32,263 nt of DNA from a bacterium (GTDB taxonomy: Bacteria > Patescibacteriota > Minisyncoccia > UBA6257 > 2-01-FULL-56-20). Where the stretch lies: NCBI GenBank assembly GCA_027310965.1, contig DAICZW010000002.1:14108-46370 (forward strand). The letters run 5' to 3'. The notes under the pieces were generated by a model that was not told where the DNA came from, searched no databases, and saw only the letters and a program-made list of their open reading frames with translations. Of the stretch, positions 1 through 7,490 are shown piece by piece. Position 1 is the first letter of the stretch. Each line of letters begins with the position of its first letter. A program made the translations under genes and the position numbers.

Positions 1-18
1 AAAAATTCCGGCGGGCAA

Positions 19-109
19 AGGATCCGCACTCTGAAGAATAAGACGGGCAGCGCGCGATTATCTGCCGGAGTCCGCCTTCGGCTGCGATCAAGGGCTGACG
101 ATGACAGCC
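19..109. repeat. Partial family A dispersed repeat
   Basis: Contains GGATCCGCACTC, AAGACGGGCAGCG and a GACGATGACAG end, which match the conserved pieces of the dispersed repeat seen at about a dozen other intergenic sites in this window. It lies directly downstream of the uppS stop codon. The copy is degenerate, so the limits are approximate. Confidence 0.5.
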
Positions 110-115
110 ATATTT

Positions 116-826
116 TTATTTTCCAAACCGCCGTTCCCTTTTCGAGAAATCTTCAACCGCCGCTTCTGTTTCCTTTTTTTTGAAATCGGGCCAGAGCGTC
201 CGGGTGAAATACAGCTGGGCGTTTGCGGCGTGCCACATCATGAATCCCGCCGACCAGTGCGGTTCGCCGCCAGTGCGGATGACGAGGTCGACCGGCGGCA
301 ATATGCCGGTCCGCAACGCTTCGCGTACGGCGCGCTCATCCACTTTTTTTGCGCCGCCATTCTTTATTTTTTCGATTGCCTCCATCATTTCCTGCCGGCT
401 GTCATAGCCGAAGAGTAGGGTTAGATTTTTCCCGTGGAAATGTTCCGTTTTTTTCTCGAGCCCGCGGATAAGTTTTTTCAGCGCGGCCGTTTTTTTGTCT
501 TTCGCAAGGATCGTGTCCCAGCGCCCGATGACTCTGAATTTTATTTTGTTTTTGACGAAGGTATCTAATGCCGCCATTTTTAAAAGCCAGTTATGGAGGA
601 GGGAGACCAGAAATCGCACTTCGATTCTGCTCCGTTTCGTGAGGTTATCTTCCGATCCCGCCCAAAAAGTGACGTAGGACACGTTATGGCCGAACAGGAA
701 TTCGGCGGTTTCCTCGAACCGTTTCGCGCCTTCCTCGACGCCCCGCCACGCCATGATGCCGTGTTTTTTTGCCCAACGGCGGTTGCCGTCGGGGATGATG
801 GCGATATGATTCGGGATGTTTTTCAT
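116..826 (-). CDS. uppS: Polyprenyl diphosphate synthase (undecaprenyl diphosphate synthase, UppS)
   Basis: Cis-prenyltransferase that condenses isopentenyl diphosphate onto farnesyl diphosphate to make the C55 carrier lipid used for peptidoglycan and surface glycans. At 236 aa it has the normal family length. The N-terminal IIPDGNRRWAKKHG (residues 10-23) carries the catalytic Asp13 and the diphosphate-binding GNRRW. The C-terminal block RTGGEPHWSAGF (184-195), followed by AQLYFTRTLWPDF, matches the family's RTSGE...LYFTDVLWPDF region. The usual FSTENW loop is altered to FWAGSEDNLTKRS. The product would act at the inner face of the membrane. It is alone on the minus strand and divergent from rpsU. 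No Shine-Dalgarno is seen before the ATG; a possible promoter, TGGAAA-N17-TATACT, lies about 50 bp upstream. Family assignment is firm. Confidence 0.95.
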   Translation of the reverse strand: MKNIPNHIAIIPDGNRRWAKKHGIMAWRGVEEGAKRFEETAEFLFGHNVSYVTFWAGSEDNLTKRSRIEVRFLVSLLHNWLLKMAALDTFVKNKIKFRVIGRWDTILAKDKKTAALKKLIRGLEKKTEHFHGKNLTLLFGYDSRQEMMEAIEKIKNGGAKKVDERAVREALRTGILPPVDLVIRTGGEPHWSAGFMMWHAANAQLYFTRTLWPDFKKKETEAAVEDFSKRERRFGK

Positions 827-871
827 CGGAGGATGTTTTTAAATGCTGTTTTGCGCCGCCGCAACGAAATG

Positions 872-900
872 AGTATATGCTTTTTCTGAAAAATTTTCCA
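872..900 (-). promoter_or_regulatory. Possible uppS promoter
   Basis: On the minus strand a TGGAAA box (895-900) is followed after 17 nt by TATACT (872-877). The predicted start would give a leader of about 40 nt before the uppS ATG. The -35 match is weak. Confidence 0.4.
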
Positions 901-934
901 ACGTGCGCATAAAGATCTTCTGATGGTTCGCAGA

Positions 935-980
935 TTAAAATGCTTTTATCAAAACAGTTGTTTTGATAAAAGCATTTTAA
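935..980. repeat. Long perfect palindrome, family C copy 1
   Basis: Two 22-bp arms (935-956 and 959-980) are perfect reverse complements separated by 2 nt. The arm core is AATGCTTTTATCAAAACA. It lies in the divergent uppS/rpsU intergenic region. A relative with an AATACTTTTATC arm lies in the divergent infC/PH-protein region at 30314-30353. It lacks a one-sided GC stem with U tract and is far from any gene 3' end, so a regulatory or mobile palindrome fits better than a terminator. Confidence 0.9.
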
Positions 981-1057
981 GGTTTTTGTCACTTTATTCT
1001 CTCAAAGAGGAACGGCATCTTACTATGCCGCTATTGCCATGCGATGAGCGCGCGCTA

Positions 1058-1086
1058 TTGCGCAAAAAATATTTTTCCGCTACACT
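1058..1086 (+). promoter_or_regulatory. rpsU promoter
   Basis: TTGCGC (1058-1063) and TACACT (1081-1086) are separated by 17 nt. The -10 ends 9 nt before the rpsU ATG, so the transcript would have almost no leader. Confidence 0.55.
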
Positions 1087-1095
1087 TTTCTTATT

Positions 1096-1311
1096 ATGGC
1101 CGTGGAAGTAAGAAAAAAAGAAGGGGAATCGGGAAATTCGCTGCTTTTCAGTTTCACGAAACGGGTGAAGAGGAGCGGTATTTTGCGCGAAATGCGCCGG
1201 AGGAAGTTCCATACGCGCGCCACGAGCCGCGTGAAAAGAAAGTTGACGGCAATTCATCGCGACGCGAAGAAAAAAGAACTTGAACGGCAGAAGAAGCTGG
1301 GGTTGGTTTAA
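1096..1311 (+). CDS. rpsU: 30S ribosomal protein bS21
   Basis: Small, very basic protein of the 30S subunit platform, where it helps 16S rRNA 3'-end/mRNA pairing during initiation. The 71-aa product aligns over its length with bS21: the N-terminal AVEVRKKEGES, the central RSGILREMRRRKFHTRATSRVKRK and a Lys/Arg-rich C-terminal helix. Length is as expected. yqeY follows 90 bp downstream on the same strand, a pairing conserved in many bacteria. The ATG lies 9 nt after a TACACT box, with no Shine-Dalgarno. Having bS21 while most genes here lack Shine-Dalgarno sequences is worth noting. Confidence 0.93.
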   Translation: MAVEVRKKEGESGNSLLFSFTKRVKRSGILREMRRRKFHTRATSRVKRKLTAIHRDAKKKELERQKKLGLV

Positions 1312-1401
1312 AGAAATGAAAAGTGAAAAACTAAAAACGTAGGTATTCGCTTCGCGCATTCATTCACTTTTCACTATCCACTTTTCGTCATTAACTTTTT
1401 T

Positions 1402-1845
1402 ATGCTTTATGAACAGATCAGGGAGGATATGAAATCGGCGATGAAGGCGGGCGAAAAGGACCGTCTTGAAACATTACGTTTCATCCTTTCCGGCTTGAAC
1501 GGCGCTCAGAAAGAAAAAGAAGCAAAGGAACCCGGCGCGGCGCTCACGGATGCGGAAGCGATTGCCGTGCTCCAAAAAGAAGCGAAACGGCGGAAGGAGT
1601 CCATCGAGCTTTTCCGGCAGGGGAACCGGGACGATCTTGTGGAGAAAGAAGAAACAGGCCTTGCTATTATCAGAACGTATCTTCCCGAAGAACTTTCCCG
1701 CGCGGCGATTGCGAAAATTGTTGATGATGCGATGGCGCAGGGATTTTCCGATTTCAATGCGCTGATGCGCGAGACGATGAAAACGGTCAAAGGCCGCGCC
1801 GACGGGAAGCTGGTGGGGGAGATAATAAAAGAAAAATTGTTGTAA
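1402..1845 (+). CDS. yqeY: GatB/YqeY domain protein
   Basis: Stand-alone YqeY protein of 147 aa, homologous to the C-terminal tRNA-contacting tail of the GatB amidotransferase subunit. Its exact role is unknown; a link to tRNA or translation is inferred from homology and from its conserved position next to rpsU. Recognisable features are the N-terminal LYEQIREDMKSAMKAGEKDRLETLRFI, the central helix LQKEAKRRKESIELFRQGNRDDLVEKEE, the EETGLAIIRTYLPEELS segment and the C-terminal MKTVKGRADGKLVGEIIKEKL. Length and order of conserved blocks are normal. The start follows a TTAACT box by 5 nt. A family A repeat separates the gene from ybeY. Confidence 0.93.
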   Translation: MLYEQIREDMKSAMKAGEKDRLETLRFILSGLNGAQKEKEAKEPGAALTDAEAIAVLQKEAKRRKESIELFRQGNRDDLVEKEETGLAIIRTYLPEELSRAAIAKIVDDAMAQGFSDFNALMRETMKTVKGRADGKLVGEIIKEKLL

Positions 1846-1867
1846 GGGTTCCTTAAAAGTTTTTCTT

Positions 1868-1958
1868 TGTCGTTCCCGGCTTGGCCGAGGATTCACGCTT
1901 TGAAAATTTAAGACAAAAGATGGGAAGCATAGATCCTTGACTCCGCGGGGACGACAGA
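1868..1958. repeat. Family A dispersed repeat
   Basis: Starts TGTCGTTCCCGGC and ends GGGGACGACAGAG, with GGATTCACGCTTTG and its partial inverse GGGAAGCATAGATCC inside. Arms are partly complementary, so the transcript could fold. It lies between yqeY and ybeY. Confidence 0.75.
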
Positions 1959-1992
1959 GAAGAATCGATTTTCGATAATTTTCCAAAGCTGC

Positions 1993-1998
1993 AATAAT
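1993..1998 (+). promoter_or_regulatory. ybeY extended -10 box
   Basis: TGC-AATAAT ends 7 nt before the ybeY ATG, the spacing seen for other apparently leaderless genes here. No clear -35 box is visible. Confidence 0.5.
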
Positions 1999-2005
1999 TC
2001 GTCGT

Positions 2006-2377
2006 ATGACCACCGAACGCCGCCTTCATCTTCTTGCCGAGAAAATACTTACATTAATGCGCGAGCGTAATGTTACACTCGATATTTTTCTGCTTAAAAC
2101 CGATGACATAGCGCGTTTGAAAGCGCGATTCATAAAAAAGAAAACGGAACCGAACATTCTTTCTTTTCCCGAGCCGCATTCGTTCCCGCATCCGGAAACC
2201 GAAAAAAAATATCTCGGCGAGATATATCTGAATAAAGATATCCTGAAGAAATCTCCCGAACGCGCGGCGCCGCTTTTGGTCCACGGCATCCTGCATCTTC
2301 TCGGGTATTCCCATGGACGAAAATCGTCCGCCGAAAAAATGGAACGGCTGGAGAAAAAAATTCTTGCGCAGCTTTGA
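2006..2377 (+). CDS. ybeY: rRNA maturation RNase YbeY
   Basis: Zinc metalloprotein of the YbeY family, implicated as an endoribonuclease in 16S rRNA 3'-end processing and 70S quality control. The signature [11 protein letters not shown] (residues 93-103) provides the three zinc-binding histidines His93, His97 and His103. The upstream [11 protein letters not shown] block and [10 protein letters not shown] also fit the family. At 123 aa it is slightly short (often 140-160 aa). It ends in TGA, which shows TGA is a stop here. ftsA lies 328 bp downstream, separated by a palindrome and a repeat remnant. In many bacteria ybeY is near era or PhoH genes; that context is absent here. Confidence 0.92.
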   Translation: MTTERRLHLLAEKILTLMRERNVTLDIFLLKTDDIARLKARFIKKKTEPNILSFPEPHSFPHPETEKKYLGEIYLNKDILKKSPERAAPLLVHGILHLLGYSHGRKSSAEKMERLEKKILAQL

Positions 2378-2693
2378 TAAAATCTTCGGTTGTGCAAAAC
2401 ACGAAGAAAACAGAACGTTTTTTTTGGTTATTGACGGTCTCACTGTCCGCGAAAGACATCCTGAATTATTCGCAGGATATCTTTTCTTTCCTTCCGAAAA
2501 TACTTTTTTTAAAGCCGTTTTAAAAAAAAGTATTTTCGGGCATCTGACGCCCGCCGAAATTTTTTGGAGAAAAACTTGAACGCGGGCTTGCCGGAATTTA
2601 TCCCGCACCGCGATAATATAGGACGAGGACGGCAAATCGAATTTGAATGAAGGCGGCGCACCGTTGCGGTTTTGAAAAATTGCATCCATTTGA
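2378..2693. other. Intergenic region ybeY-ftsA without a gene
   Basis: No credible coding sequence is seen. It holds a small hairpin (ATCCTG/CAGGAT, about 2458-2479), the large A/T-rich palindrome at 2494-2539, and at about 2550-2595 a segment (CGCCCGCCGAAATTTTTTGG, then AGAAAAACTTGAACGCGGGC) that resembles the inner part of the family A copies at about 4075-4115 and 13458-13500. Confidence 0.6.
2494..2539. repeat. Imperfect long palindrome, relative of family C
   Basis: Left arm CCGAAAATACTTTTTTTAAA (2494-2513) is complementary to 2518-2539 apart from one extra A. The AATACTTTT piece is shared with the family C palindromes, but the inner sequence differs. It could also serve as a terminator for ybeY because the 5' arm ends in a run of T. 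Confidence 0.75.
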
Positions 2694-2699
2694 TATAAT
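2672..2699 (+). promoter_or_regulatory. ftsA promoter
   Basis: TTGAAA (2672-2677), a 16-nt spacer, then an extended -10, TGA-TATAAT (2694-2699). The box ends 6 nt before the ftsA ATG, so transcription should begin at or within a base or two of the start codon. Confidence 0.75.
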
Positions 2700-2705
2700 T
2701 ACGGC

Positions 2706-3965
2706 ATGAAGTTCAAAGGCATCGCCCATAACGACATTATCACGGGACTTGATATCGGAACCTCTTCGATAAAAATCGTTGTTGCGCGGCGAGGGCAAGG
2801 ACGCGCTACGCTATTATATGCCGCCAAGGAACCGTCGGCCGGCATGCGGCACGGCGCAATCGTGGACATCGCCGAAACGGCGCAAGCGATACGGCGTGCG
2901 CTCGCGGGAGCGGAAAAAATTTCAAAAGCGGCGCTCAGGAATATTTATCTGAGTATCGGGACTTCGCAGGCGAAGATGCAATCCTCGCGCGGCATTGTTG
3001 CGGTCTCGAGCGCGGATGCGCAGATTTATCAGGCGGATGTGGATCGCGCGGTGCGGGCGAGTCAGGCGGTCAACTTACCGCAGAACCGGATGATCGTGCA
3101 CACGCTTACGAAAGAATTCATGGTGGACGGCATGGGTGATATCTTAGATCCTTTGAGTCTTACGGGAAGCCGTCTTGAAGTGCAGAGTTTAATTATCGAT
3201 GCCTTTTCGCCGCACGTGAAAGATCTGATTCACGCGGTGGAGCTTGCGGGCGGCGACGTGGGCGGTCTTGTTTTTTCGCCGCTCGTCGCCGCCCGCGCGG
3301 CTTTGAGCAGGAAACAGAAAGAACTGGGGACGGCGCTCGTCGATATCGGCTTTGGCACGACGGGACTGGCCGTCTATGAAGAGAATAAGCTGGTGCTTGC
3401 GGTGAAATTTCCGGTCGGCGCGGCGAATATTTCAAACGACGTCGCGGTTGGTCTCAAGATTCCGATAGATGCCGCCGAAAGTATCAAGCTTCATTATGGC
3501 TGTGCGCTGGCGAAAGAAGTGGGCGCGCGGGATTCCATCGAACTCAAAAAATTCATTCCGGAAGCGAAGGGATCGGTTTCGCTCCGTTTCATTGCGGAAA
3601 TAATAGAATCGCGCCTCGAAGAAATTTTTGACTTCGTGAATAACGAACTGCGGATCGCGGGGAAATACGGCAATCTGCCGGGCGGCATCGTGCTCGCGGG
3701 CGGCGGCGTGAAAATGCCGGGCCTCGCGGATCTTGTGAAACAGGAAGTGAAGATGACCTCGCAGATAGGATGCTGTGTCGCCGATGAATGGCAGAACGAA
3801 GGAGGGGCGTTCAGGGAGTCGCTCGAGGATCCCGAGTTCGTGTGCGCGTTCGGCCTTGCTCTATGGGGGATTTACGGGGAAAAATCGGCGCAGCCGGAAC
3901 TTCTGCAAACTGGTTTCGGCAGCATGCACGGCATAAAAAAATTCATAAGGTACTTTGCGCCGTAA
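2706..3965 (+). CDS. ftsA: Cell division protein FtsA
   Basis: Actin-fold ATPase that anchors FtsZ filaments to the membrane and recruits later division proteins. At 419 aa it has the typical length. The phosphate-1 loop GLDIGTSSIKIVVARR lies near residue 15. The 1C (SHS2) domain follows, with IYLSIGTSQAKMQSS. The second phosphate region is TALVDIGFGTTGLAVY, and the adenosine motif GGIVLAGGGVKMPGLADLV is near residues 325-343. The last residues, GIKKFIRYFAP, form the short amphipathic membrane-targeting helix. It is upstream of ftsZ in the usual order but has its own promoter, and ftsZ has another 200 bp later, so the two may not be strictly one operon. No ftsQ, mur genes or mraZ are nearby. 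Confidence 0.96.
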   Translation: MKFKGIAHNDIITGLDIGTSSIKIVVARRGQGRATLLYAAKEPSAGMRHGAIVDIAETAQAIRRALAGAEKISKAALRNIYLSIGTSQAKMQSSRGIVAVSSADAQIYQADVDRAVRASQAVNLPQNRMIVHTLTKEFMVDGMGDILDPLSLTGSRLEVQSLIIDAFSPHVKDLIHAVELAGGDVGGLVFSPLVAARAALSRKQKELGTALVDIGFGTTGLAVYEENKLVLAVKFPVGAANISNDVAVGLKIPIDAAESIKLHYGCALAKEVGARDSIELKKFIPEAKGSVSLRFIAEIIESRLEEIFDFVNNELRIAGKYGNLPGGIVLAGGGVKMPGLADLVKQEVKMTSQIGCCVADEWQNEGGAFRESLEDPEFVCAFGLALWGIYGEKSAQPELLQTGFGSMHGIKKFIRYFAP

Positions 3966-3984
3966 AAACTTTTACTTATCCTCT

Positions 3985-4120
3985 CTGTCATCGTCCGTTC
4001 TCGATTGTGGTCAAGGGCAGGCTCCGGTGGACGGCTCATGCTTCCCATCTTACTTTCTTAAAGCATGGATCATCTCCCGCTAAAATTTTTCGGAGAAAAA
4101 CTTGAGAGGGCGAGGATGAC
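3985..4120. repeat. Family A dispersed repeat (long, degenerate)
   Basis: Begins TGTCATCGTCC and ends GGGCGAGGATGAC. It contains AAAGCATGGATCATCTCCCG and CGGAGAAAAACTTGAG as in the copy at 13389-13503. It fills the ftsA-ftsZ gap. Confidence 0.65.
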
Positions 4121-4132
4121 TGATAATCGCTA

Positions 4133-4160
4133 TTGCGGGAACCAATCGTTTTGCTATAAT
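4133..4160 (+). promoter_or_regulatory. ftsZ promoter
   Basis: TTGCGG (4133-4138), a 16-nt spacer, then an extended -10, TGC-TATAAT (4155-4160). It ends 8 nt before the ftsZ ATG, implying a leaderless or nearly leaderless mRNA. Confidence 0.75.
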
Positions 4161-4168
4161 TTAAAGAA

Positions 4169-5509
4169 ATGAAAAAGAAAACCGTTCGCAAGGTTGTTCG
4201 CAAAAAAAATACCGGAGAAAAATTCAGACCGCTTTCGGCGAACGTGAAAGTGATCGGTGTGGGCGGCGGCGGCGGCAATGCCGTCTCGCGCATGGCAAAG
4301 GATTTCGTCCGCGGCGTTGATTTTGTCGCCATCAATACCGACCATCAGGATCTCGACCAGTGCAATGTCAAGCAGAAATTATACATCGGGAAAAATCTGA
4401 CGAAGGGATTGGGGACGGGTATGAACCCCGACCTTGGGCGGCAGGCGGCGGAGGAAAATAAATCGGAGCTTATTGAACTGGTTAAAGGAGCCGATCTTGT
4501 TTTTCTTACGGCAGGCCTTGGCGGCGGCACGGGAACCGGCGTGATGCCGGTGCTCGCGGAAGCGGCGAAGCAATCAGGCGCGCTTACGATAGCGGTCGTC
4601 ACGAGACCATTCAGTTTTGAAGGAAGCCAGCGCGAGCGGATTGCGCAGGAAGGACTTATGAAATTAAAGGACAAAGTCGATGCGCTGATTGTCGTTCCGA
4701 ACGACCGCATTTTTTCCATTATCGGCAAGGACACGCCGATTTTGAAGGCATTCGAGGCGATCGACGAAGTGCTCCGTAATGCGTTGAACGGACTTGTTGA
4801 AGTCGTGGCGCAGCCGGGCATCATCAACGTCGATTTCGCGGACGTGAAGAATGTCGTACAAGATGCCGGCGTTGCGATCGTGGGCGTGGGCATTGCGTCC
4901 GGCCAGGATCGCGCGGTCGCGGCCATTAATATGGCGCTTCATTCGCCGCTTTTGGAAACGAATCCTGAAGGCGCGAAGGCGGTGCTGCTCGGTATTTCGG
5001 GCGGCCGCGATCTCAAAATGACCGAAGTGAACGATATCGCAAAGGTGGTTGCGCAGACCGCGGATCCCGGCGCGCGTATTATTTTTGGAGCGTATTATGA
5101 TCGGAATCTGAAGCAGAATCAGGTGAAAGTGACGCTTATCGCGACCGGTTTTAGTGGCGCAGGCAGCCAGGTGAACTCGCTGTTCGGCGGCGGACATTAC
5201 GGCGGCGAGCGGCAGACGATATTCGGCAGGACATCCGCGTCTTCAGGCGGTGCATCGCAGGAGAGCGAAAATATTTTTGAAAAAAAAACTTTCCCGCGCG
5301 ATGACGCGCGCGCTGCGCGAAAGGAAACTGACCGTTTCCGCGCGGCGGAAGAAACCGCGGCGGGCGCTCCGTCAAAAACAGCCTCGTTTTCGGCGAAGGA
5401 CGAAAAGTTCCTAAAAAAAGACGAAAAAAAAGATAAGGAAAAAGAATCCGAACCGGAAGAAGCCGACCCGTGGGACATTCCGGCCTTTTTAAGAAGGAGA
5501 AAGAAATAA
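4169..5509 (+). CDS. ftsZ: Cell division GTPase FtsZ
   Basis: Tubulin-like GTPase that forms the cytokinetic ring. The 446-aa product has the Rossmann GTP-binding start VIGVGGGGGNAV (28-38), the tubulin signature GGGTGTG (118-124), and the T7 catalytic loop NVDFADV (220-226) with the Asp that activates GTP hydrolysis in the neighbouring subunit. The globular domain ends near residue 330. A long charged linker rich in Lys/Glu follows (about 350-430), then the C-terminal peptide DPWDIPAFLRRRKK, the docking motif for FtsA. An N-terminal basic extension of about 25 residues precedes the fold. It follows ftsA and is closed by a strong hairpin terminator immediately after the stop. Confidence 0.98.
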   Translation: MKKKTVRKVVRKKNTGEKFRPLSANVKVIGVGGGGGNAVSRMAKDFVRGVDFVAINTDHQDLDQCNVKQKLYIGKNLTKGLGTGMNPDLGRQAAEENKSELIELVKGADLVFLTAGLGGGTGTGVMPVLAEAAKQSGALTIAVVTRPFSFEGSQRERIAQEGLMKLKDKVDALIVVPNDRIFSIIGKDTPILKAFEAIDEVLRNALNGLVEVVAQPGIINVDFADVKNVVQDAGVAIVGVGIASGQDRAVAAINMALHSPLLETNPEGAKAVLLGISGGRDLKMTEVNDIAKVVAQTADPGARIIFGAYYDRNLKQNQVKVTLIATGFSGAGSQVNSLFGGGHYGGERQTIFGRTSASSGGASQESENIFEKKTFPRDDARAARKETDRFRAAEETAAGAPSKTASFSAKDEKFLKKDEKKDKEKESEPEEADPWDIPAFLRRRKK

Positions 5510-5539
5510 AAAACATCCCCGCTACCGGGGATGTTTTTT
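5508..5539. terminator. Bidirectional intrinsic terminator after ftsZ
   Basis: A 13-bp perfect stem (5508-5520 with 5527-5539, core CATCCCC/GGGGATG), a 6-nt loop GCTACC, and A and T runs on the two flanks. It begins at the ftsZ stop codon and can also serve the convergent minus-strand glycosyltransferase gene. Confidence 0.92.
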
Positions 5540-5695
5540 ATCATTTTATGATGCGCCCATGTTTCATTCCGGCGTTTTTATTGTTTCGAAAAACGCGCCA
5601 TGCGAACGTTTGCCGGGAATTCGCGTTTTCCCGATCCGGACTTCTGATATTTCCCGCGGATTCAAAATTCCGGAACAGCGGACGAGCGTGTCGGG

Positions 5696-7309
5696 TCAAT
5701 TTATATAAAAAATCTCGTTGGTCGGCGTTCCGGCGGGGATGGCGCTTGACGCTTCGGCTGGCAGGAGGTAATGGATGTTTTTTGCCGCAGCGTACGTTAC
5801 GCCGTCAGGAAGGAAAGAATCGGTGATAAACATCGTGGTTTCGACGGGCATGGGGAGTCCGCGCGTCATAACGCCGCCGGCATTCACGACAACATATTTC
5901 GGCATGCTTGCGGGAAGCGCGTTGATTTCGTTTCCAATCGCGACATAATCGGCGTTGAAAGCGCCGGAGACGTTCGGGTTGTGCGCCCACGTGACGAAAT
6001 AAGCAACGTAGCCGCCGAAGACGGCGACGTACGCGAGGAATATCCACGAAATAATTTTTGCCAGGTTTTCATGGCCCGGCAGTTTTGCGACAAGCCATTG
6101 GTAAAGCCATATGCCGCCGATCGCCGCGAAGATCATCGCAGGCGGACACATAAGAATGGATCGCAGGGCATGAGGAATGCCTTCGTCGGAGGCCGCGGCC
6201 GGCAAACCAGCGAGAACGATCCATGAAAAAACAAGGAGGAGCGGAAACGCCGGAAGAATGTTTTTTCCATCATCGCGCATTGTTTTTTTACGCCGGCTTT
6301 TCCAGAGAGAAAAGAGTCCGATCGCGATGCCGAGGATGAAAAGAATTCCCACGGGCCAGAAAAGTTCCGGCGCGCCGCTGATATTCTGCCGCCAGTTATT
6401 ATCGCCGTGGAAATTAAACATCAATGCGGTCTTTACAACGTTTACGGCGAAATCGCGGACGGGATTTGCCGCGTTCGTGACCGATATTTCCGCGGTGCGT
6501 CCGAAGAAGTCGGAGGGGTGTTTCAAAAAATACCATCCGATCGGCGCCGCTGTGATGAAAACGAGCGCGATAAAAACAGCGACGCGTTTCCAGAAATCTT
6601 TTCCTTTCCGGAAAAACGGGATGAATAAGAGAAAAAGAAGCGGCGTGATGCGGTAGGCGATATAAGTAGAGAAGCCGAGGCCGTAGACAATGCCGGCGAT
6701 AATAGCGCAGGCGGTTGCCGCGCGCGAAGAAACGGCGCGTAGCGCTCTCATAAAAAAATAGAGCGACCAGACGAGGAACAGCGGCGCAAGGATGGCGCGG
6801 AAGCCGATGCGGGAAAAATTGATATGCCAGAACGAGGTTGCGAGGAAGAATGCGGCAAGCAGAGCGATGGCGGAACCGGAAACCGAAAACCGGAAATTTA
6901 AAAACGATGGCTTAACGGCGGATGCTTTTTGGTCCGGGCCGTGGTCCGATTTTTTGCGATCCGCTTGCTCTGTCTCGCCTTCTCTGAACAGTTCGGCGAC
7001 GAGGAAGTAAAGTCCGAGCACCGTCAACACGCCCGCGATCGCGGCGGGAAGCCGGATGATCCACGGTTCATAAACGGGGAATTCTTTGAGTATGACGGCG
7101 ATGATGTTCACATAGAGCCCTTCGCGGCCGTTGTCCTCGGTGTAAAATACTTTGAACTGTCCCGTGCGCGCGACTTCCGCGGCGTTATTGCCGTCCATAG
7201 CTTCGTCGGGATAGAGCCCCGGGGGCACGGTTGTGAAGTGGTAAAAACGGAAGAAGATTGCTATAATCAGGATACCGAACAGGAAAACGTATTTTTTTGT
7301 ATTGGACAT
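5696..7309 (-). CDS. Membrane glycosyltransferase of the ArnT/PMT (GT39/GT83-like) kind
   Basis: Polytopic membrane protein of 537 aa that probably transfers a sugar from a polyprenyl-phosphate donor to a lipid, glycan or protein on the outer face of the membrane. Donor and acceptor cannot be read from the sequence. The N-terminus has a transmembrane segment (about 7-24) followed by PPGLYPDEAMDG, carrying the acidic Asp35-Glu36 pair typical of the first outer loop in this superfamily. About ten further hydrophobic helices follow, and a C-terminal soluble part of about 90 residues. The reading frame stays open upstream to an ATG at 7372, but those 21 residues come from a family A repeat. An extended TATAAT box ending 6 nt before the ATG at 7309 supports the shorter start. 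Specific function is unknown. Confidence 0.82.
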   Translation of the reverse strand: MSNTKKYVFLFGILIIAIFFRFYHFTTVPPGLYPDEAMDGNNAAEVARTGQFKVFYTEDNGREGLYVNIIAVILKEFPVYEPWIIRLPAAIAGVLTVLGLYFLVAELFREGETEQADRKKSDHGPDQKASAVKPSFLNFRFSVSGSAIALLAAFFLATSFWHINFSRIGFRAILAPLFLVWSLYFFMRALRAVSSRAATACAIIAGIVYGLGFSTYIAYRITPLLFLLFIPFFRKGKDFWKRVAVFIALVFITAAPIGWYFLKHPSDFFGRTAEISVTNAANPVRDFAVNVVKTALMFNFHGDNNWRQNISGAPELFWPVGILFILGIAIGLFSLWKSRRKKTMRDDGKNILPAFPLLLVFSWIVLAGLPAAASDEGIPHALRSILMCPPAMIFAAIGGIWLYQWLVAKLPGHENLAKIISWIFLAYVAVFGGYVAYFVTWAHNPNVSGAFNADYVAIGNEINALPASMPKYVVVNAGGVMTRGLPMPVETTMFITDSFLPDGVTYAAAKNIHYLLPAEASSAIPAGTPTNEIFYIN

Positions 7310-7315
7310 ACGGTC

Positions 7316-7324
7316 ATTATAACA
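7316..7324 (-). promoter_or_regulatory. Extended -10 box of the glycosyltransferase gene
   Basis: On the minus strand TGT-TATAAT (TATAAT at 7316-7321) ends 6 nt before the ATG at 7309. This fixes the start codon and points to a leaderless transcript. Confidence 0.75.
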
Positions 7325-7328
7325 AATC

Positions 7329-7452
7329 GACGCAATTCTTATTGCGTCGTCCCCGCGGAGGCGGGGATCCATGCTTTCTTTTAGACTTTCGGCTACCAGC
7401 CATCAGCTCGATAGAAAGCGTTGATCCTCAACCGAGTTGAGGACGACAGAGG
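7329..7452. repeat. Family A dispersed repeat
   Basis: Starts with a small hairpin GACGCAAT-TCTT-ATTGCGTC (the same TTCTT-loop layout as the copy at 21675), continues as CGTCCCCGCGGAGGCGGGGATCC and ends GAGGACGACAGAGG. It lies between the divergent glycosyltransferase and the gene at 7491. Confidence 0.8.
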
Positions 7453-7490
7453 AGAGCGTTCTCACCCATAATTCATAATTATTCTCATCA

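Noticed and set aside
935-980. Intrinsic terminator
   Set aside because: The palindrome is between two divergent genes, near no 3' end, and A/T-rich rather than GC-stemmed.
684-992. 102-aa minus-strand frame overlapping the uppS start
   Set aside because: It reads through the family C palindrome and then out of frame over uppS; no family resemblance.
2054-2689. 211-aa minus-strand open frame over ybeY and the ybeY-ftsA gap
   Set aside because: It is antisense to YbeY, runs through a palindrome, and has no recognisable motif.
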